From: Flaccisagitta enflata
Taxonomy: Eukaryota > Chaetognatha > Sagittoidea > Aphragmophora
Assembly (NCBI GenBank): GCA_965153355.1
Contig: OZ231126.1
Span: 62,682,001-62,746,000 of the forward strand
Length of the DNA: 64,000 nt
Direction: 5' to 3'
Position numbers and translations under genes: made by a program. The notes below the pieces were generated by a model. It did not search any database, was not told the origin of the DNA, and was given only the letters and a program-made list of their open reading frames with translations. Positions 1-29,807 of the stretch are shown piece by piece (position 1 is the stretch's first letter; the number at the start of each line of letters is the position of its first letter).

Positions 1-76
1 GACTGAGGGACGGACGGACCAATGGACCAACAATTGGAGAAAGCCTCTTAAAGAATTACGTGTTCGCAACTAAAAA
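1..76 (-). mobile_element. HINE-like element, right-hand part only
   Basis: A GACGGACGGACC microsatellite is followed by AAAGCCTCTTAAAG, then a word ending TTCGCAACT and the TAAAAA tail. This is the reverse complement of the TTTTTAG end seen in about 45 other copies, so the element lies on the minus strand and its other end is off the window. Confidence 0.7.
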
Positions 77-210
77 GAGTAAAGAAGCACTCATTGGGAG
101 CAGAAGAAAACTCTGCTGAAAGCCGAAGGTATTTTATTTGTTACTTTATCTAACCTGTTCTTTTTTGTTTTTTTTAATTGAACAAGGCGACATTGAGCGC
201 GCTTGTTAGT

Positions 211-290
211 TTTTTTAGTTGCTGACAGTTGACTCTATCAGAGGCTTTGTCCGTCCATCTGTTGGTCCATCTGTCGGGCCGTGACGCTTG
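211..290 (+). mobile_element. HINE-like element, 5' end only
   Basis: TTTTTTAGTTGCTGACAGTT, then CTCTATCAGAGGCTTTGTCC and a short GTCC/GTTG run. This is the 5' end layout of the family with the word AGTTGCTGAC. No matching 3' end is seen downstream. Confidence 0.55.
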
Positions 291-869
291 AGTTAAAAAC
301 GCAAAGACATGCATTTACGATTTACAAAGTTGCTCTTTATGCATATCAATCTGAGGAGGGTGTGAGCAAGCCCCGTGAAGCTTGACTCAAGCTTGAATTT
401 TCTCGCCTCGATTCCATAGTTTTTTGCACATTTTCATTTTAAACAAATGATTTTTTTGATTGTTTTCAATTCATTCATCATTCCATTTTTATTCATTCAA
501 CATTAACAGTACTCGGTTTAGCAAGCTTATTTCTTATTTTAAATCAGAGATCAATCTCATTTCTAAATTTTTGCTAGCCTCCTTTGTGCTAAAAAAAAGA
601 AGAAAAAAATCGACCCGATACAGTTGTCATTTGGTAAATCAGGAAGATTATTTAGAAATGTAGAAAATCGACCCGATTGATCTTTTAGACGATAGTATCG
701 TGACTTCTCTGACCTGTATCAATAGTGTGGGGAAGTGGTTACTAAATACCACTCAGAATGGAGGAGTGCAGTCCTACACAACCCACAGCCTAGATGTACA
801 TTTGAAAAGTGTGGCAGCTAATGCTGTAATTTTGATGCTACGCGGTGGCTTAGCAGATTCGGCACCTCT

Positions 870-1003
870 GTCAGTGACACACACACACACACACGCGCGC
901 CCACACACACACACGTACACATACACAATTAAAAACGCAAAATACATTATTCAGTCAGGCAGACAGACTGACTGACACACAGACAGACAGATAGACTGAC
1001 AGA

Positions 1004-1068
<65 letters not shown>
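870..1068. repeat. CA-rich and GACA microsatellites
   Basis: Interrupted (CA)n, a (CAGA)n stretch around 955-1005, then about 50 bases of (CA)n abutting the donor side of SLC12A8-like exon 8. Short frames across it are low complexity and not coding. Confidence 0.85.
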
Positions 1069-1082
1069 TCAGTTCTTCTCAC

Positions 1083-19847
<18,765 letters not shown>

Positions 19848-19994
19848 GTTTTTAGTCGGTATGAAGGACTCCATCTGTTCGTCTGTTTGCATAGGCTCTC
19901 ACTTAGGGGAAAAAAAATGGCGGATTTTGGAAAACTAATTCTATCTACCTTAGATTGAGAAAAACTACAAAAAAAAAATCTGAACAGTATCTGG

Positions 19995-21311
19995 GTCCGC
20001 GACGGAAGGGGGTTAAAGATCACCAATTCCATAAGATCGCTATGACCGAAAGATCGCTAACCCTGTAAGTTTGCTAAAACTATAAGTATTTACATTTAGA
20101 GCCACCATACAAAGTTTCATGCAAATCCGTTGAAAAATGACAAAGTTATGCACATTTTTCACTTTTAGGCTAGTAGGATGGTTGGGTGGTAGGCTGGTTT
20201 AGATAAATAGTGTGCGTTTGTTGAGTTCTTCCATTTAGAGACTCCATACCAAGTTTCAACCAATTTGGTTGAAAAATGTCCAATTTATGTAAGTTTTTAC
20301 TTTTAGGCCGGTAAGCTGGTTGGGGGGTAGGTTGGTTTGGCCGGTTAGCATGCTCAACCATTAAAAAATCACATATATGTGTTGAGTCCTTCCATTTAGA
20401 GACTCCATACCAAATTTCAACCAAATTGGTTGAAAAACGCCAAAGATATGCATATTTATCACTTTTTGGCTGGTAGGCTGGTTGGGTGGTAGGCTGGTTT
20501 GACAGGATAAATAGTGCGCATATGTTGAGTTCTTCCATTTAGAGACCCCATACCAAGTTTCAACCAAATTAGTTGAAAAATGACTAAGTTATGCAAGTTT
20601 TTCACTTTTAGGCCGGTTGGCTGGTTGGGTGGTAGGTCGGTTTGGCCGGTTAGCATGCTCAAATGCATATAAATCACACACACATGTTGAGTCCTTCCAT
20701 TTAGAGACTCCATACCAAATTTCAACCAAATCGGTTGAAAAATGCCAAAGTTATGCACGTTTTTCACTTTTAGGCCAGTAGGCTGGTTGGGTGGTAGGCT
20801 GGTTTGACAGGATAAATAGTGCGCATATGTTGAGTTCTTCCATTTAGAGACCCCATACCAAGTTTCAACCAAATTAGTTGAAAAATGACAAAGTTATGCA
20901 AGTTTTTCACTTTTAGGCCGGTTGGCTGGTTGGGTGGTAGGTCGGTTTGGCCAGTTAGCATGCTCAAATGCATATAAATCATATACATATGTTGAGTCCG
21001 TCCATTTAGAGACTCCATACCAAATTTCAGCCAAATCGGTTGAAAAATGCCAAAGTTATGCACGTTTTTCACTTTTAGGTCGGTAAGCTGGTTGGGCCGG
21101 TTGGGTTGGTCGGATCACAAAAATCGGATAGGATGTAAAGCGCCTTAACCTAGTACAACTTCCCACCAAATATGAACCAAATCGGTCAAAGCATAAAAAA
21201 GTTATCCATTTTTTAAAATCCGTGACGACGACAACGACGACAACGACAACGACGACGACACCCACCCGCCTTGAATTATAGTCCGCGTCGGAATGATATT
21301 CCGTCGCGGAC
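19995..21311 (-). mobile_element. HINE-architecture element, GTCCGCGACGGAA word
   Basis: The right end reads on the minus strand TTTTTTTGTCCGCGACGGAA, then an inverted second copy TTCCGACGCGGAC, then (GTCGTT)n. The left end carries the single word (GTCCGCGACGGAA at 19995 on plus). That is two words at one end, a GTC-rich microsatellite, and one inverted word at the other. The layout is that of the AGTCGCG elements with a longer and different word. The body is the 150-bp array 20160-21075. A HINE remnant (21330-21405) abuts it. Confidence 0.65.
20160..21075. repeat. About 150-bp satellite, six copies
   Basis: Each unit has GGCTGGTTGGGTGGTAGG, a GTTGAGTTCTTCCATTTAG block, CATACCAAGTTTCAACC and GTTGAAAAATG. 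Alternate units resemble each other more closely, which suggests a dimeric higher-order repeat of about 305 bases. The PNQPT/YGVSKWK reading frames are satellite artefacts. Diverged inverted units occur at 24810-25030 and 30240-30380. Confidence 0.8.
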
Positions 21312-21329
21312 AAAAAAACGGTGACCAAA

Positions 21330-21405
21330 AAAAGTAGTGGGACGGACCGACGAATGGATGGACGGACAAAGCGGGGTGTAGTCGCGTAGCACGCGACTAA
21401 ACAAT
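21330..21405 (-). mobile_element. HINE-like end
   Basis: GACGGACCGACG, AGCGGGGTGTAGTCGCGTAG, CACGCGACTAAAC. The outer end is absent. Confidence 0.6.
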
Positions 21406-21819
21406 ATTTGCCCTTTTTCTAATCGGTGATATTTTTCTTCAAACCTATGTCGGGGTGCAATCGAAGACAAAATTTGATCAGTCAACACATTTCTTTTGCA
21501 ATATAGATATAAGGAGTTTTTGTATTGGGAAATTATTGAGATATTACTTAGGGAATATCTGAATATTATCTAGATCATGTGCCCAATGTGAAAACTCTTA
21601 TAGTTAATTAACTTATTCTATTAAAGACAGATAATAATTAGTTTGATTATATTATTTTTGTATTATAAACTTTTTTTTGTCCAGTAACTGTAAAATGTTG
21701 GTAATAGTTTGAAAAAATTTTTAAGGAAAATCTTTTTGTCCCCGACGAACAGTTTTCGTCGGTGACTATGTGATGGACCTGATCGTGTAGTCTGTTGTCG
21801 TCGTCGTTCGTTTAAAACC

Positions 21820-22500
21820 TTCTCATATCTTTTGAACCAGACCTCAGAAGTTCATGAAACTTTACCAGTGGTATTTTTATGTCAATGGGAGCTTGTGTAC
21901 CAATTTTCAGAAAAATTCATTTACTTTTACTACCCTTTGCCTATTATTTTTGTAGTAATATTTAGCTGGGACTTAGGTGGTTTACATAGGTAGAGGGTAG
22001 TAAAGGTTAATGATTTTTTTTTTAATTTGGTATACAAGTAGAGGGTAATAAATAAACAACCCCTGCAAAATTCGAATTAAATCTGAGGTCTGGTTTATGA
22101 GATATTAGCTTATTTATGTAGTAGTATGTTGCTAGGACTTAGGCAATTTACATAGGCAAAGGGTGGTAAAGGTATGTGAATTTTTTTCTTATTTGGTACA
22201 CAAGTAGAGGGTAGTAAATAAATAACCCCTGCAAAATTCGAATTAAATCTGAGGTCTGGTTTATGAGATATTAGCTTATTTATGTAGTATTATGTTACTA
22301 TGACTTAGGCAGTTTACATAGGCAAAGGGTAGCAAAGTTATATGAATTCTTTTTTTATTTGGTATACAAGTAAAGGATATTAATTGAACAGCCCCTGCAA
22401 AATTCGAATGAAATCTGAAGTCTGGTTTATAAGATATTAGCTTATTAATGTAGTAATATGTTATTAGGACTTAGGTGATTTATATACAGGATTGGAGTTG
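21820..22500. repeat. About 180-bp satellite, three to four copies
   Basis: Units share GAGGTCTGGTTTATGAGATA, TAGCTTATTTATGTAGTA, GACTTAGGCAATTTACATAG and AACCCCTGCAAAATTCGAAT. Confidence 0.75.
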
Positions 22501-22564
22501 ATGAATTCTTTTACTTGCTCATTTATTACATTCTGATTTTTCTTTAGGTTTGCCATCATGGATT

Positions 22565-22945
22565 TCAAGATTCATCTTCAACTACTGTCATCATCTTCAA
22601 CTACTGTCATCATCTTCAACTACTGTCATCATCTTCAACTACTGTCATCATCTTCAACTACTGTCATCATCTTCAACTACTGTCATCATCTTCAACTACT
22701 GTCATCATCTTCAACTACTGTCATCATCCTCAACTACTGTCATCATCCTCAACTACTGTCATCATCCTCAACTACTGTCATCATCTTCAACTACTGTCAT
22801 CATCTTCAACTACTGTCATCATCTTCAACTACTGTCATCATCTTCAACTACTGTCATCATCTTTAACTACTGTTATCATCTTCAACTACTGTCATCATCT
22901 TCAACTACTGTCATCATCCTTAACTACCGTCATCATCTTTGACTA
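22565..22945. repeat. 19-bp minisatellite
   Basis: About 20 copies of ATCATCTTCAACTACTGTC. The open frames with repeated LQLLSSSSTTVIIFNYCHH follow from a unit length not divisible by three and are not genes. A (TTTTTGAAAA)-like AT array follows to 23140. Confidence 0.9.
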
Positions 22946-23280
22946 CTAAATTTTTTTGAAAATTTTTTTTGAAAATTTTGTTGAAAATTTTTTTGAAAAT
23001 TTTTGAAAATTTTTTTGAAAAATTTTTTTGAAAAATTTTTTTGAAAAATTCATTTAAAAAATTTTTTTTGAAAAATTTTTTTGAATTTTTTTTGAATTTT
23101 TTTTTTTTTTGAAAATTTTTTTAAAAAATTTTTTAAATATTTTTTTTTAGAGTTTTAGACTATTGTTATCATTATCAAGTTTTGTCATCATCAAAACAAT
23201 ATTGAATATTTTTTCTTTTTTTTCTTCTTGAAATTGCTGTCTTGTCGTGTATCTTATCGAGTTGCGTTTACGCAACGAGA

Positions 23281-23328
23281 AAGCTTCAAAAATTACAGTC
23301 CCCAGTCGGGGACTGTAATTTTGAAGCT
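23281..23328. repeat. Near-perfect 22-bp-arm palindrome
   Basis: AAGCTTCAAAAATTACAG, CCCCAGTCGGGG, CTGTAATTTTGAAGCTT: the arms mirror each other apart from one extra A, with a loop of four bases. It marks the far end of the 21733 element. Confidence 0.85.
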
Positions 23329-24109
23329 TTTTTTATAATTGAAATATTTTGGTAAAATTATAATTTTGCATAAAATTTTAAAAATCGTATTTTTTAAAAA
23401 CATGGTGTCTTCAAAGATTTATCAGATAAGGGCCATGTATTTAGAGATGTAAAATTTTGCATTCAGAAGCAGAATTATAATTTTACTCAATCTTTCTGAA
23501 CTTTTTCTTTTATTTCTTTTATAACAGAATAAATTCTTGTTTTGTTGAATAGTTTTAGCTTTTCTGATTATATAATAGAAACTTGTTTGACAATTACTTA
23601 TTAATAATTTTTAAAAAATCAGGAATATGAAAATTTTGATTTTAAAATTTATTCTCTTTAAAGATAGTTAAATATTAGTTTATTGTGACTGAAAACCAAT
23701 TTTTGTCTTCGTTTGCACCCCGACCTATGCCATTTCTAAACGAACAAATCTACCATTTTTCTTATTTTATGGTTAAAAAAAAGGTTTTAAAAATCACCCA
23801 GGGTTAGTACCAATAAGGGCGGCTATCGCCGACCGGCAAAACAATTTTAAAACTTTTTTATTACTTTTTTCTTCATTTGTTTTCTTTTTCTGTTTCTTCC
23901 TGTTTGTTCTTTTTCTGTTTCTTTCTTTCGTTTCTTTCTTTCTTCTGTTTCTCTGTAGTTGAACGCAAAGGGCGTCAGTGTTGCTTTTTAGTAAAAGCTA
24001 AGGTTATTAAAGAGCAAAAGAGCAGGAGAGAGAGCAAGTGTGTTCAAATTCTAAACATATGTTCATTTCTTCTAGTTCAAGATTTCATATTAAGTTTCAA
24101 TCAAATCAA

Positions 24110-24250
24110 TTAAAAACTCTCTCTTTCTCTCTTCCTCTCTTTCTCTCTTTCTCCCTTTCTCTCTTTCTCTCTTTCTTTCTCTCTTTCTCTCTCTCTCTTT
24201 CTTTCTCTCTTTCTCTCTCTCTCTCTTTTTTTTTCTTTTTTTTCTTTTCT
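24110..24250. repeat. CT-rich microsatellite
   Basis: (CTTT)n/(CT)n, about 140 bases, abutting a HINE 5' end. Confidence 0.9.
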
Positions 24251-24251
24251 C

Positions 24252-24372
24252 TTTTTAGGTGCGACAAAGCACCTCTATAACTGGCTGTGTCCGTTGGTTG
24301 GTCGGTCTGTTGGTCGGTAACGCATTCGTTCGACGATCCACACGTCGCACCCTGGCCTACTTGGCCTTGTTT
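24252..24372 (+). mobile_element. HINE-like element, GGTGCGAC word
   Basis: TTTTTAGGTGCGACAAAGCACC, TCTATAACTGGCTGTGTCC, GGTCGGTC, CACACGTCGCACC, then the GGCCTACTTGGCC hairpin and TTGTTTT. A compact complete copy at 121 bases. Confidence 0.85.
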
Positions 24373-24574
24373 TCTCTCTTCTTTTCTCTCTTGTCTGTCT
24401 CTTTCTGTTTCTTTTTCTGTCTTGCGTGTCCGTCGGTTTGTCTGTCTCTTTCTTTTTTTCTTTCTCTTTCTCTATCTCTTTTCTCCCTCTCTTACTCGCT
24501 TTGGCTGTTTCCAAATCGAAAACCATGAGTCAAAAGTTGGTGTCATAAGTGAGTCAACAGGTGCAACATGTTAA

Positions 24575-24680
24575 CCTTAGTTTTAAGTGCGACAAAGCAT
24601 CTTTAAAATTAGCTGTCTGTCGGTAACACATTCAATGGACGACCCACACGTTGCACCTTATTAGCCTATTGGGCTTTGTT
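24575..24680 (+). mobile_element. Eroded HINE-like element, GTGCGAC word
   Basis: TTTTAAGTGCGACAAAGCATC, AGCTGTCTGTCGGTAACAC, CCCACACGTTGCACC, then TTGGGCTTTGTTT. Confidence 0.65.
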
Positions 24681-25313
24681 TTTGTTGTGTACTACATTGT
24701 CTACATAATATGTAGGGCTGAAAATTAGGATTGATGAAAAACAATTTTTAGAAAAACGTGAAAAAATGAAAAAATAAAAGATTAAACAATTCATAACCAG
24801 TTAAACCAACTTACCACCCAACCAGCTTATTGGCCTAAAAGTGAAAAACTTGCATAAATTGGTCATTTTTCAACCGATTTGGTTGAAACTTGGTAGTCTT
24901 TAAATGGAAGAACTCAACATATGCACATTATTTATCCAAACCAGCTTACCACCCAACCACCCTACTAGCTTAAAAGTGAAAAACGTGTATAACTTTGCCA
25001 TTTTTCAACAGATTTTCATGAAACTTTGTATGGAGGCTCTAAATATAAAGATTTATAGTTTTAGCTAATTTAGAGGGTTAGCGATCTTTTGGTCATAGCG
25101 ATCTTATGGAATTGGTGATCTTTAACCCCCCTTCCGTCGCGGACCCAGATACCGTTCATATTTTTCTTAGGTCTAAAAAAGTTCCCTATTTCACCCTGCA
25201 CCAATTTCAACCCCAGCCCCAGGCGAGCTCAGTTGTGCCCTGAGGCGGATCACCCAATAGGCTTAAAAGGCTCAAGCCTGGGGCCCCGCGCCTGCAGTCA
25301 CCCCCAATAAAAA

Positions 25314-25465
25314 AACAAGGCCGGATACACGGCCATCAGTTGCGGACGGGTGGGCAGGGGTGGAAATGCGCGTTTTCCCACTTTTTGACTCGATGGTTAT
25401 GGACCGACCGACGGACCGATGGACGGACAAAGCCTCTTATAGAGTTGCGTGTCCGCAACTAAAAA
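25314..25465 (-). mobile_element. HINE-like element, AGTTGCGGAC word
   Basis: AACAAGGCCGGATACACGGC, CAGTTGCGGACGGGTGGGCAG, GGACCGACCGACGG, CCTCTTATAGAGTTGCGTG, TCCGCAACTAAAAA. An A-rich AAAAAGA tract of about 180 bases follows. Confidence 0.85.
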
Positions 25466-25639
25466 GAGAAAAAAAAAAGAGAAAAAAAAGACAAAAAAAA
25501 GACAGAAACAAAGAAAAGAAATAAAGAAAAAAAAATAAAGGATAAAGGAAAAGTAGAAAAAAAGAGAATGAAAAAAAATAAGAATGAAAAAATAAAAAAA
25601 ACGGAAAAAAAGAAAAAAAAAAACAGAAAAAAAGATCAT

Positions 25640-26137
25640 TAAGAATTGTGATCTGCATGAGCCTGTTCGGTGCTCAATGATGGTAAATAATCGCAGAGGT
25701 GTTATTCAAAACAGATATAAAAAAGATCAGCAATTATCTTATACTTTTAAATGAATGAACTATATATTGAACGAGAATAGAATTAGCATGAATAGCATGA
25801 TTGATTTTTTAAAACAATTTTTTTGATTTTTAAGGCTAGAATTTCTTTAAATTTTTTTTCTTTAGTTCAATTAAAACTAGATGTTGTATTTTGTTTTATG
25901 CTTGATAGTTAATCAGTTAGAAATTTTATATCAACAAACAGAAATATTAAATAATGTTTACAAGTGTGAAATAGGAAAAATGATAGATAAGATGGCAGGG
26001 GGATTTTAAAAAAAAGACATCGAGAGCTTGTCTTCCTGTTAAGCCAAGAGCACCGCACTTTGATATTCTGCCTCAAACTGAGGGGAGGGCAGATAGGGGG
26101 GGGGAAAGGGGGCCCTGCGCCCTAGACAAGCCTAGGG
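25640..26137. other. AT-rich spacer, no gene seen
   Basis: Unique-looking AT-rich sequence ending in a G-rich GGGGAAAGGGGG and GGGCCCCGCGC patch. No frame with codon bias is visible. Confidence 0.6.
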
Positions 26138-26147
26138 CCCCGCGCAC

Positions 26148-26745
26148 TAACAGCTCTCAGAAATACATAAAAATTGGGATTTCCTCTTCTCCATATGAGA
26201 CTAGACCAATATTGAGGTGAAAAATCCACTCAGACCATCAGAAATGTTCTTAGGTCAATTTTTCGATCCCCATGGCCTAAGGTTCTTAGGTCAAAGTATA
26301 TATAAGGTCAAATTGCAGATTCAGAATCCTTGTAAAAAACTTTCTATTGAAAGTGCCTTTCTTTTTTTGAAATTCTGACCAGAACACAGTCAAAATGGAC
26401 ATTTTATGTAAAAATTAGTAAAATTTAAACAAAAGAGCAATGATTATTCAATTTTAACCTTTTATGTCAATTTTAACTATGTTCTAGTTAGAAATTCAAA
26501 AAAGGAAAACACTTTCATAGACAGTTTTTTTCAAGGATTCTGAATCTGCAATCAGATATTCATAAATCATATTTTGAAAATTTGCCCATATATAGACTTT
26601 GACCTAAGAACCTTAGGCCATGGGGATCAAAAACTTGACCTGAGAACATTTCTAATGGTCTGAGTGGATTTTTCACCTCAATATTGGTCTAGTCTCAAAT
26701 GGACGATAGTAACTCATGATTTTTACTTATTTCTGAGAGCTGTTA
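26148..26745. mobile_element. Palindromic element with 10-bp target duplication (Mutator-like)
   Basis: Termini TAACAGCTCTCAGAAAT and ATTTCTGAGAGCTGTTA. The flanking CCCCGCGCAC is duplicated exactly at 26138-26147 and 26746-26755. The arms are inverted along most of the roughly 600 bases, so the strand can fold as one long hairpin with its centre near 26430. Long terminal inverts with 9-11-bp duplications are typical of Mutator-like elements. No transposase is present. Confidence 0.8.
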
Positions 26746-27009
26746 CCCCGCGCACTGTTGATCTGCCTCAGGTTGTACCTCAACTTTTTTTGAATGCCTT
26801 CAAGCGAAAAAGAGATATTAATTCTTAACCTGAGATTCAAAAATCGAAAAACGTTTTTCAATTTTTTTCCCAATGATTGTTGGCTTATTAGACTCGTTCG
26901 CGAAGCAGAAAAATGCAATTAAGTGATTAACCGGTTTGATATCATAACATTTTGAAACAATTTTTCATAGAATAATCATTTGTAGTTGCACAATTTAAAG
27001 ATATTTGGA

Positions 27010-27170
27010 AATATGTTTATGACTGGGCTGAATATACAGCACCCTAGTCGCGGATGGTTGGGCAGGGGCAGTATTGCGAAAACCGATTGTAGTTCAAAAA
27101 TATTTCGGATGTATGAACAGATAGTTGGACCAACACAGCAAGGTGCAGTCGCGTGTCTGCGACCATAAAC
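27010..27170 (-). mobile_element. Diverged HINE-like element, copy A
   Basis: CTGAATATACAGCACCC, AGTCGCGGATGGTTGGGCAG, GCAAGGTGCAGTCGCGTGTC, TGCGACCATAAAC. It is shared by copy A and copy B (31015-31170), so it predates the duplication. Confidence 0.6.
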
Positions 27171-27872
27171 TGAATTTTGTTATAACGCAATATTTCTGCA
27201 AGAGAGGGAGAAAAAGACATAAAAGTATTGGGAACAGCGAGCAAACTCCTATGTAGAACAACACTTTCAATAACATAAAAATAAAAATCATCAATAATAC
27301 AATATCAAAACACCAAAATATTAACAGTCTTTGACAGCGATATTGAACTTTTTTGTTTGTTAAACTATTGAAATTTTGCTGAAATAGTGAATATATAAAA
27401 ACAATCATTTAATTGGAAACATCAATTTCGATTATTGAATTTTGATTACTATTTTAATCTTTTTAATAACCTAAGAATTCATGATTTACATAACATATTA
27501 TTCATACGATGCATAAAAATTTTGTCCACCGGCTGTCAAGTCTGTAGTTTTCTGAGTCATATTTCCCAAATGGGTTTTCAAAGAGAACGTAAATATGTGA
27601 AGAGTGTGGTGTATAGAGTTAAAGTATGGTGTATGGTATGGTGTATAAAGAAATTATTGCCCGAGGGATTTGGTTGAAACTTAGTATGTCGGGTTGCAAA
27701 CGAAGGCAAAGTTTCAGTTTCAGACTCTTTCTATAGCAATATCAATGACCAGATTATTATTTTTTAAATGAAATATATAATTTTGTTGTTTAGAATTAGC
27801 TTATTAGTAAAAGAAAACCTAGCATGATTAAGGCATCGCTTTGTTTTATTGATAAAGACAAGAAATGATCAC

Positions 27873-29807
27873 TAGGGGTGGGGATAATGCACCTTAGTCA
27901 ATGGATCAAGCTGCAGGTGAAGAATATGTGCTAACATGATGAGAATAGATGGTATACCAAGTTTCAGGACCTTTGGAACAGTTTCAGCCTAGCCCTCCAC
28001 CCCCCCCCCCTGCCCCCAGGGCTTCAAAACCCAGAAAAAGCGATTTTTTTGCTATTTTAAGCATGTTTTGCCTTCCAAATGTGTTAAAAAATGATAGAAA
28101 CTACTAAAACACATTCTAAAACGTGTAATCTGACATGTGATTACCCATTTGGGGTGTGATACAGGATTTTTTATGGGTATAGACCCTCCAGAATTACTGC
28201 AAAATGATGACTTTTGCCAGTTTTAAGTAATTCAAGTTATATTGTGATATCATCTGTTCAAAAATTTATGTGACATGTTTATGGCAAGTATATTGTTAGG
28301 GGCAGTCAGTGGGTGGGCAGGGGCAGTAATGCAGGTGGGCTGGGGATGTCTTGTAGGTGGGCAGGGGCTGTTATGCTTAGAAATCACAATTTTGGCCAAT
28401 TTTGCATCATTGTAAATTTTCCTATTATGAACCATTTTAAAATGTGCAGCCTGACATGTGATTATCCATTTGGGTTGTGACGCTAAGTTACATACCACTC
28501 ACCTTTGGAATCCTTTTCATACCACTCTCAAATATGATCATATTCAGTATAGGAAGCCATTTGTCATTCATGTGACCAAAAAGCACTTCCAACCTGCAGT
28601 GCTTCCACGCTCAAGGAAAAAATCGTGATAACATGTTTTTCTCTGTAAAAAATATGTGATTATCATGGTTTCTTTTTGAGCGCGAAAGCACTATTAAATT
28701 CAATGGTTGTCAATCAGTCTGATTGTTGATAACATTGAGAGCAACAAATTATCATTACAATTATGAAATATTACCTTTTGGTTCCACCACAGATTTGATT
28801 GCAAAACTGATGTAATAATAAAAAGAGTATCTGCTTTGAGATGTACAATATCATAATTCCAGGGGTGTATGATGTTGAGTGGCATTTCATTTTATTCCCC
28901 CCCCTGCATTTGATTTTCTTCCCCACGATGCGTCGCGTCGCGTTACAAAATCATTGATTTTTATTACCTTTAAAGCTATAAAACAGTATATTTTAGGTTT
29001 TTATAGTGTTAAATTGTGTTGTAGTAATTACATTTTACCTTTTGGCATTGCCAAAAGTGTTAAATCTTCAAAAAATTTCTTTTTTCTTTTTTTCAAGCTT
29101 TTGATTTTCTTCCCCACCTCCAAACCATTTGATTTTATTCCCCCCCCCACCGGGGGGGGGAATACTCAACATTATACACGCCTGCATAATTCATTTCTTC
29201 ATGTTTAAGTTGCTTGCAAAGCGATTCTTTAAGAGTGTGCCCATCCATCCTAGGGTTGGTTCATAATATAAAATAATATAATGATGCAAAATTGGCCAAA
29301 ATTGTGATTTTTAAGTATAACAGCCCCTGCCCATTTACAAGACAGCCCCTGCATTACTGCCCCTGCCCACCCACAGACTGCCCCTAAAGACAAACTTGCC
29401 ATGAACATGTAACATAAATTTTTGTACAGATGATATCACAATATAACTTAAATTACTTAAAACTGGCAAAAATCATCATTTTGCAGTAATTCTGGAGGGT
29501 CTATACCCATAAAAAATCCTGCATCACACCTTAAATGGGTAATCACATGTCAGGTTACACATTTTAGAATGTGTTTTAGTATTTTCTATCATTTTTTAAC
29601 ACATTTGGAAGGCAAAACATGCTTAAAATAGCAAAAAAGTCGCTTTTTATGGGTTTTGAAGTCCTGGGGCAGGGGGGGGGTGGAGGGCTAGGCTGAAACT
29701 GTTCCAAAGGTCCTGAAACTTGGTATACCATCTATTCTCATCGTGTTAGCACATATTCTTCACCTGCAGCTTGATCCGTTGACTAAGGTGCATTATCCCC
29801 ACCCCTA
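27873..29807. mobile_element. hAT-type element with 540-bp inverted arms
   Basis: TAGGGGTGGGGATAATGCAC starts it and the inverse ends it. ATGATCAC is duplicated exactly (27865-27872 and 29808-29815), the 8-bp duplication of hAT elements. The arms, about 27873-28413 and 29281-29807, are mirror copies. The spacer holds a second hAT-type element (28860-29184). The arms include HINE-like GGTGGGCAGGGGC phrases. No transposase frame. Confidence 0.8.
28860..29184. mobile_element. hAT-type foldback element, CAGGGGTGTATGATG ends
   Basis: CAGGGGTGTATGATGTTGAG at the left and the inverse of CAGGCGTGTATAATGTTGAG at the right, with exact 8-bp duplication CATAATTC (28852-28859 and 29185-29192). Poly-C/poly-G arms and TTTGATTTTCTTCCCC repeats are inside. 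Related copies are at 35050-35387 and 32597-32690. Confidence 0.85.

Larger units (their letters stand above)
21733..23330 (+). mobile_element. HINE-architecture element, GTCCCCGACG word
   Basis: TTTTTGTCCCCGACG, then inverted CGTCGGTGAC, a spacer with GTTGTCGTCGTCGTTCG, and a far-end AGTCGGGGAC at about 23304. Two words, a GTC microsatellite and one inverted word follow the family rule. The body is three satellite arrays. Confidence 0.55.
21445..23737. mobile_element. 2.3-kb element with GTCGGGGTGCAA termini
   Basis: CTATGTCGGGGTGCAATCG then AAGACAAAAT at the left is mirrored by GTCTTCGTTTGCACCCCGAC at 23707-23730. Related termini bound 27690-30235. It encloses the element 21733-23330 and several tandem arrays, and no coding sequence is seen. 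Confidence 0.55.
24800..27690. repeat. Duplicated block, copy A
   Basis: 24830-25240 and 26756-27680 match 30240-30600 and 30600-31500 (copy B) at high identity. Examples are TTAGAGGGTTAGCGATCTTT, CCCAGCCCCAGGCGAGCTCA, TTTTTCCCAATGATTGTTGG and GTTTTCAAAGAGAACGTAAA. Copy A carries a 1.5-kb stretch (25241-26755) absent from copy B. Copy B carries a HINE insertion absent from copy A. Confidence 0.8.

Noticed and set aside
20170-21072. Chain of minus-strand frames with PNQPT and YGVSKWKNST repeats
   Set aside because: They follow the 150-bp satellite unit and are broken at every unit. No signal peptide or family match.
22550-22945. Regular 19-bp array resembling a CRISPR
   Set aside because: There are no spacers, units are contiguous, and the genome is eukaryotic.
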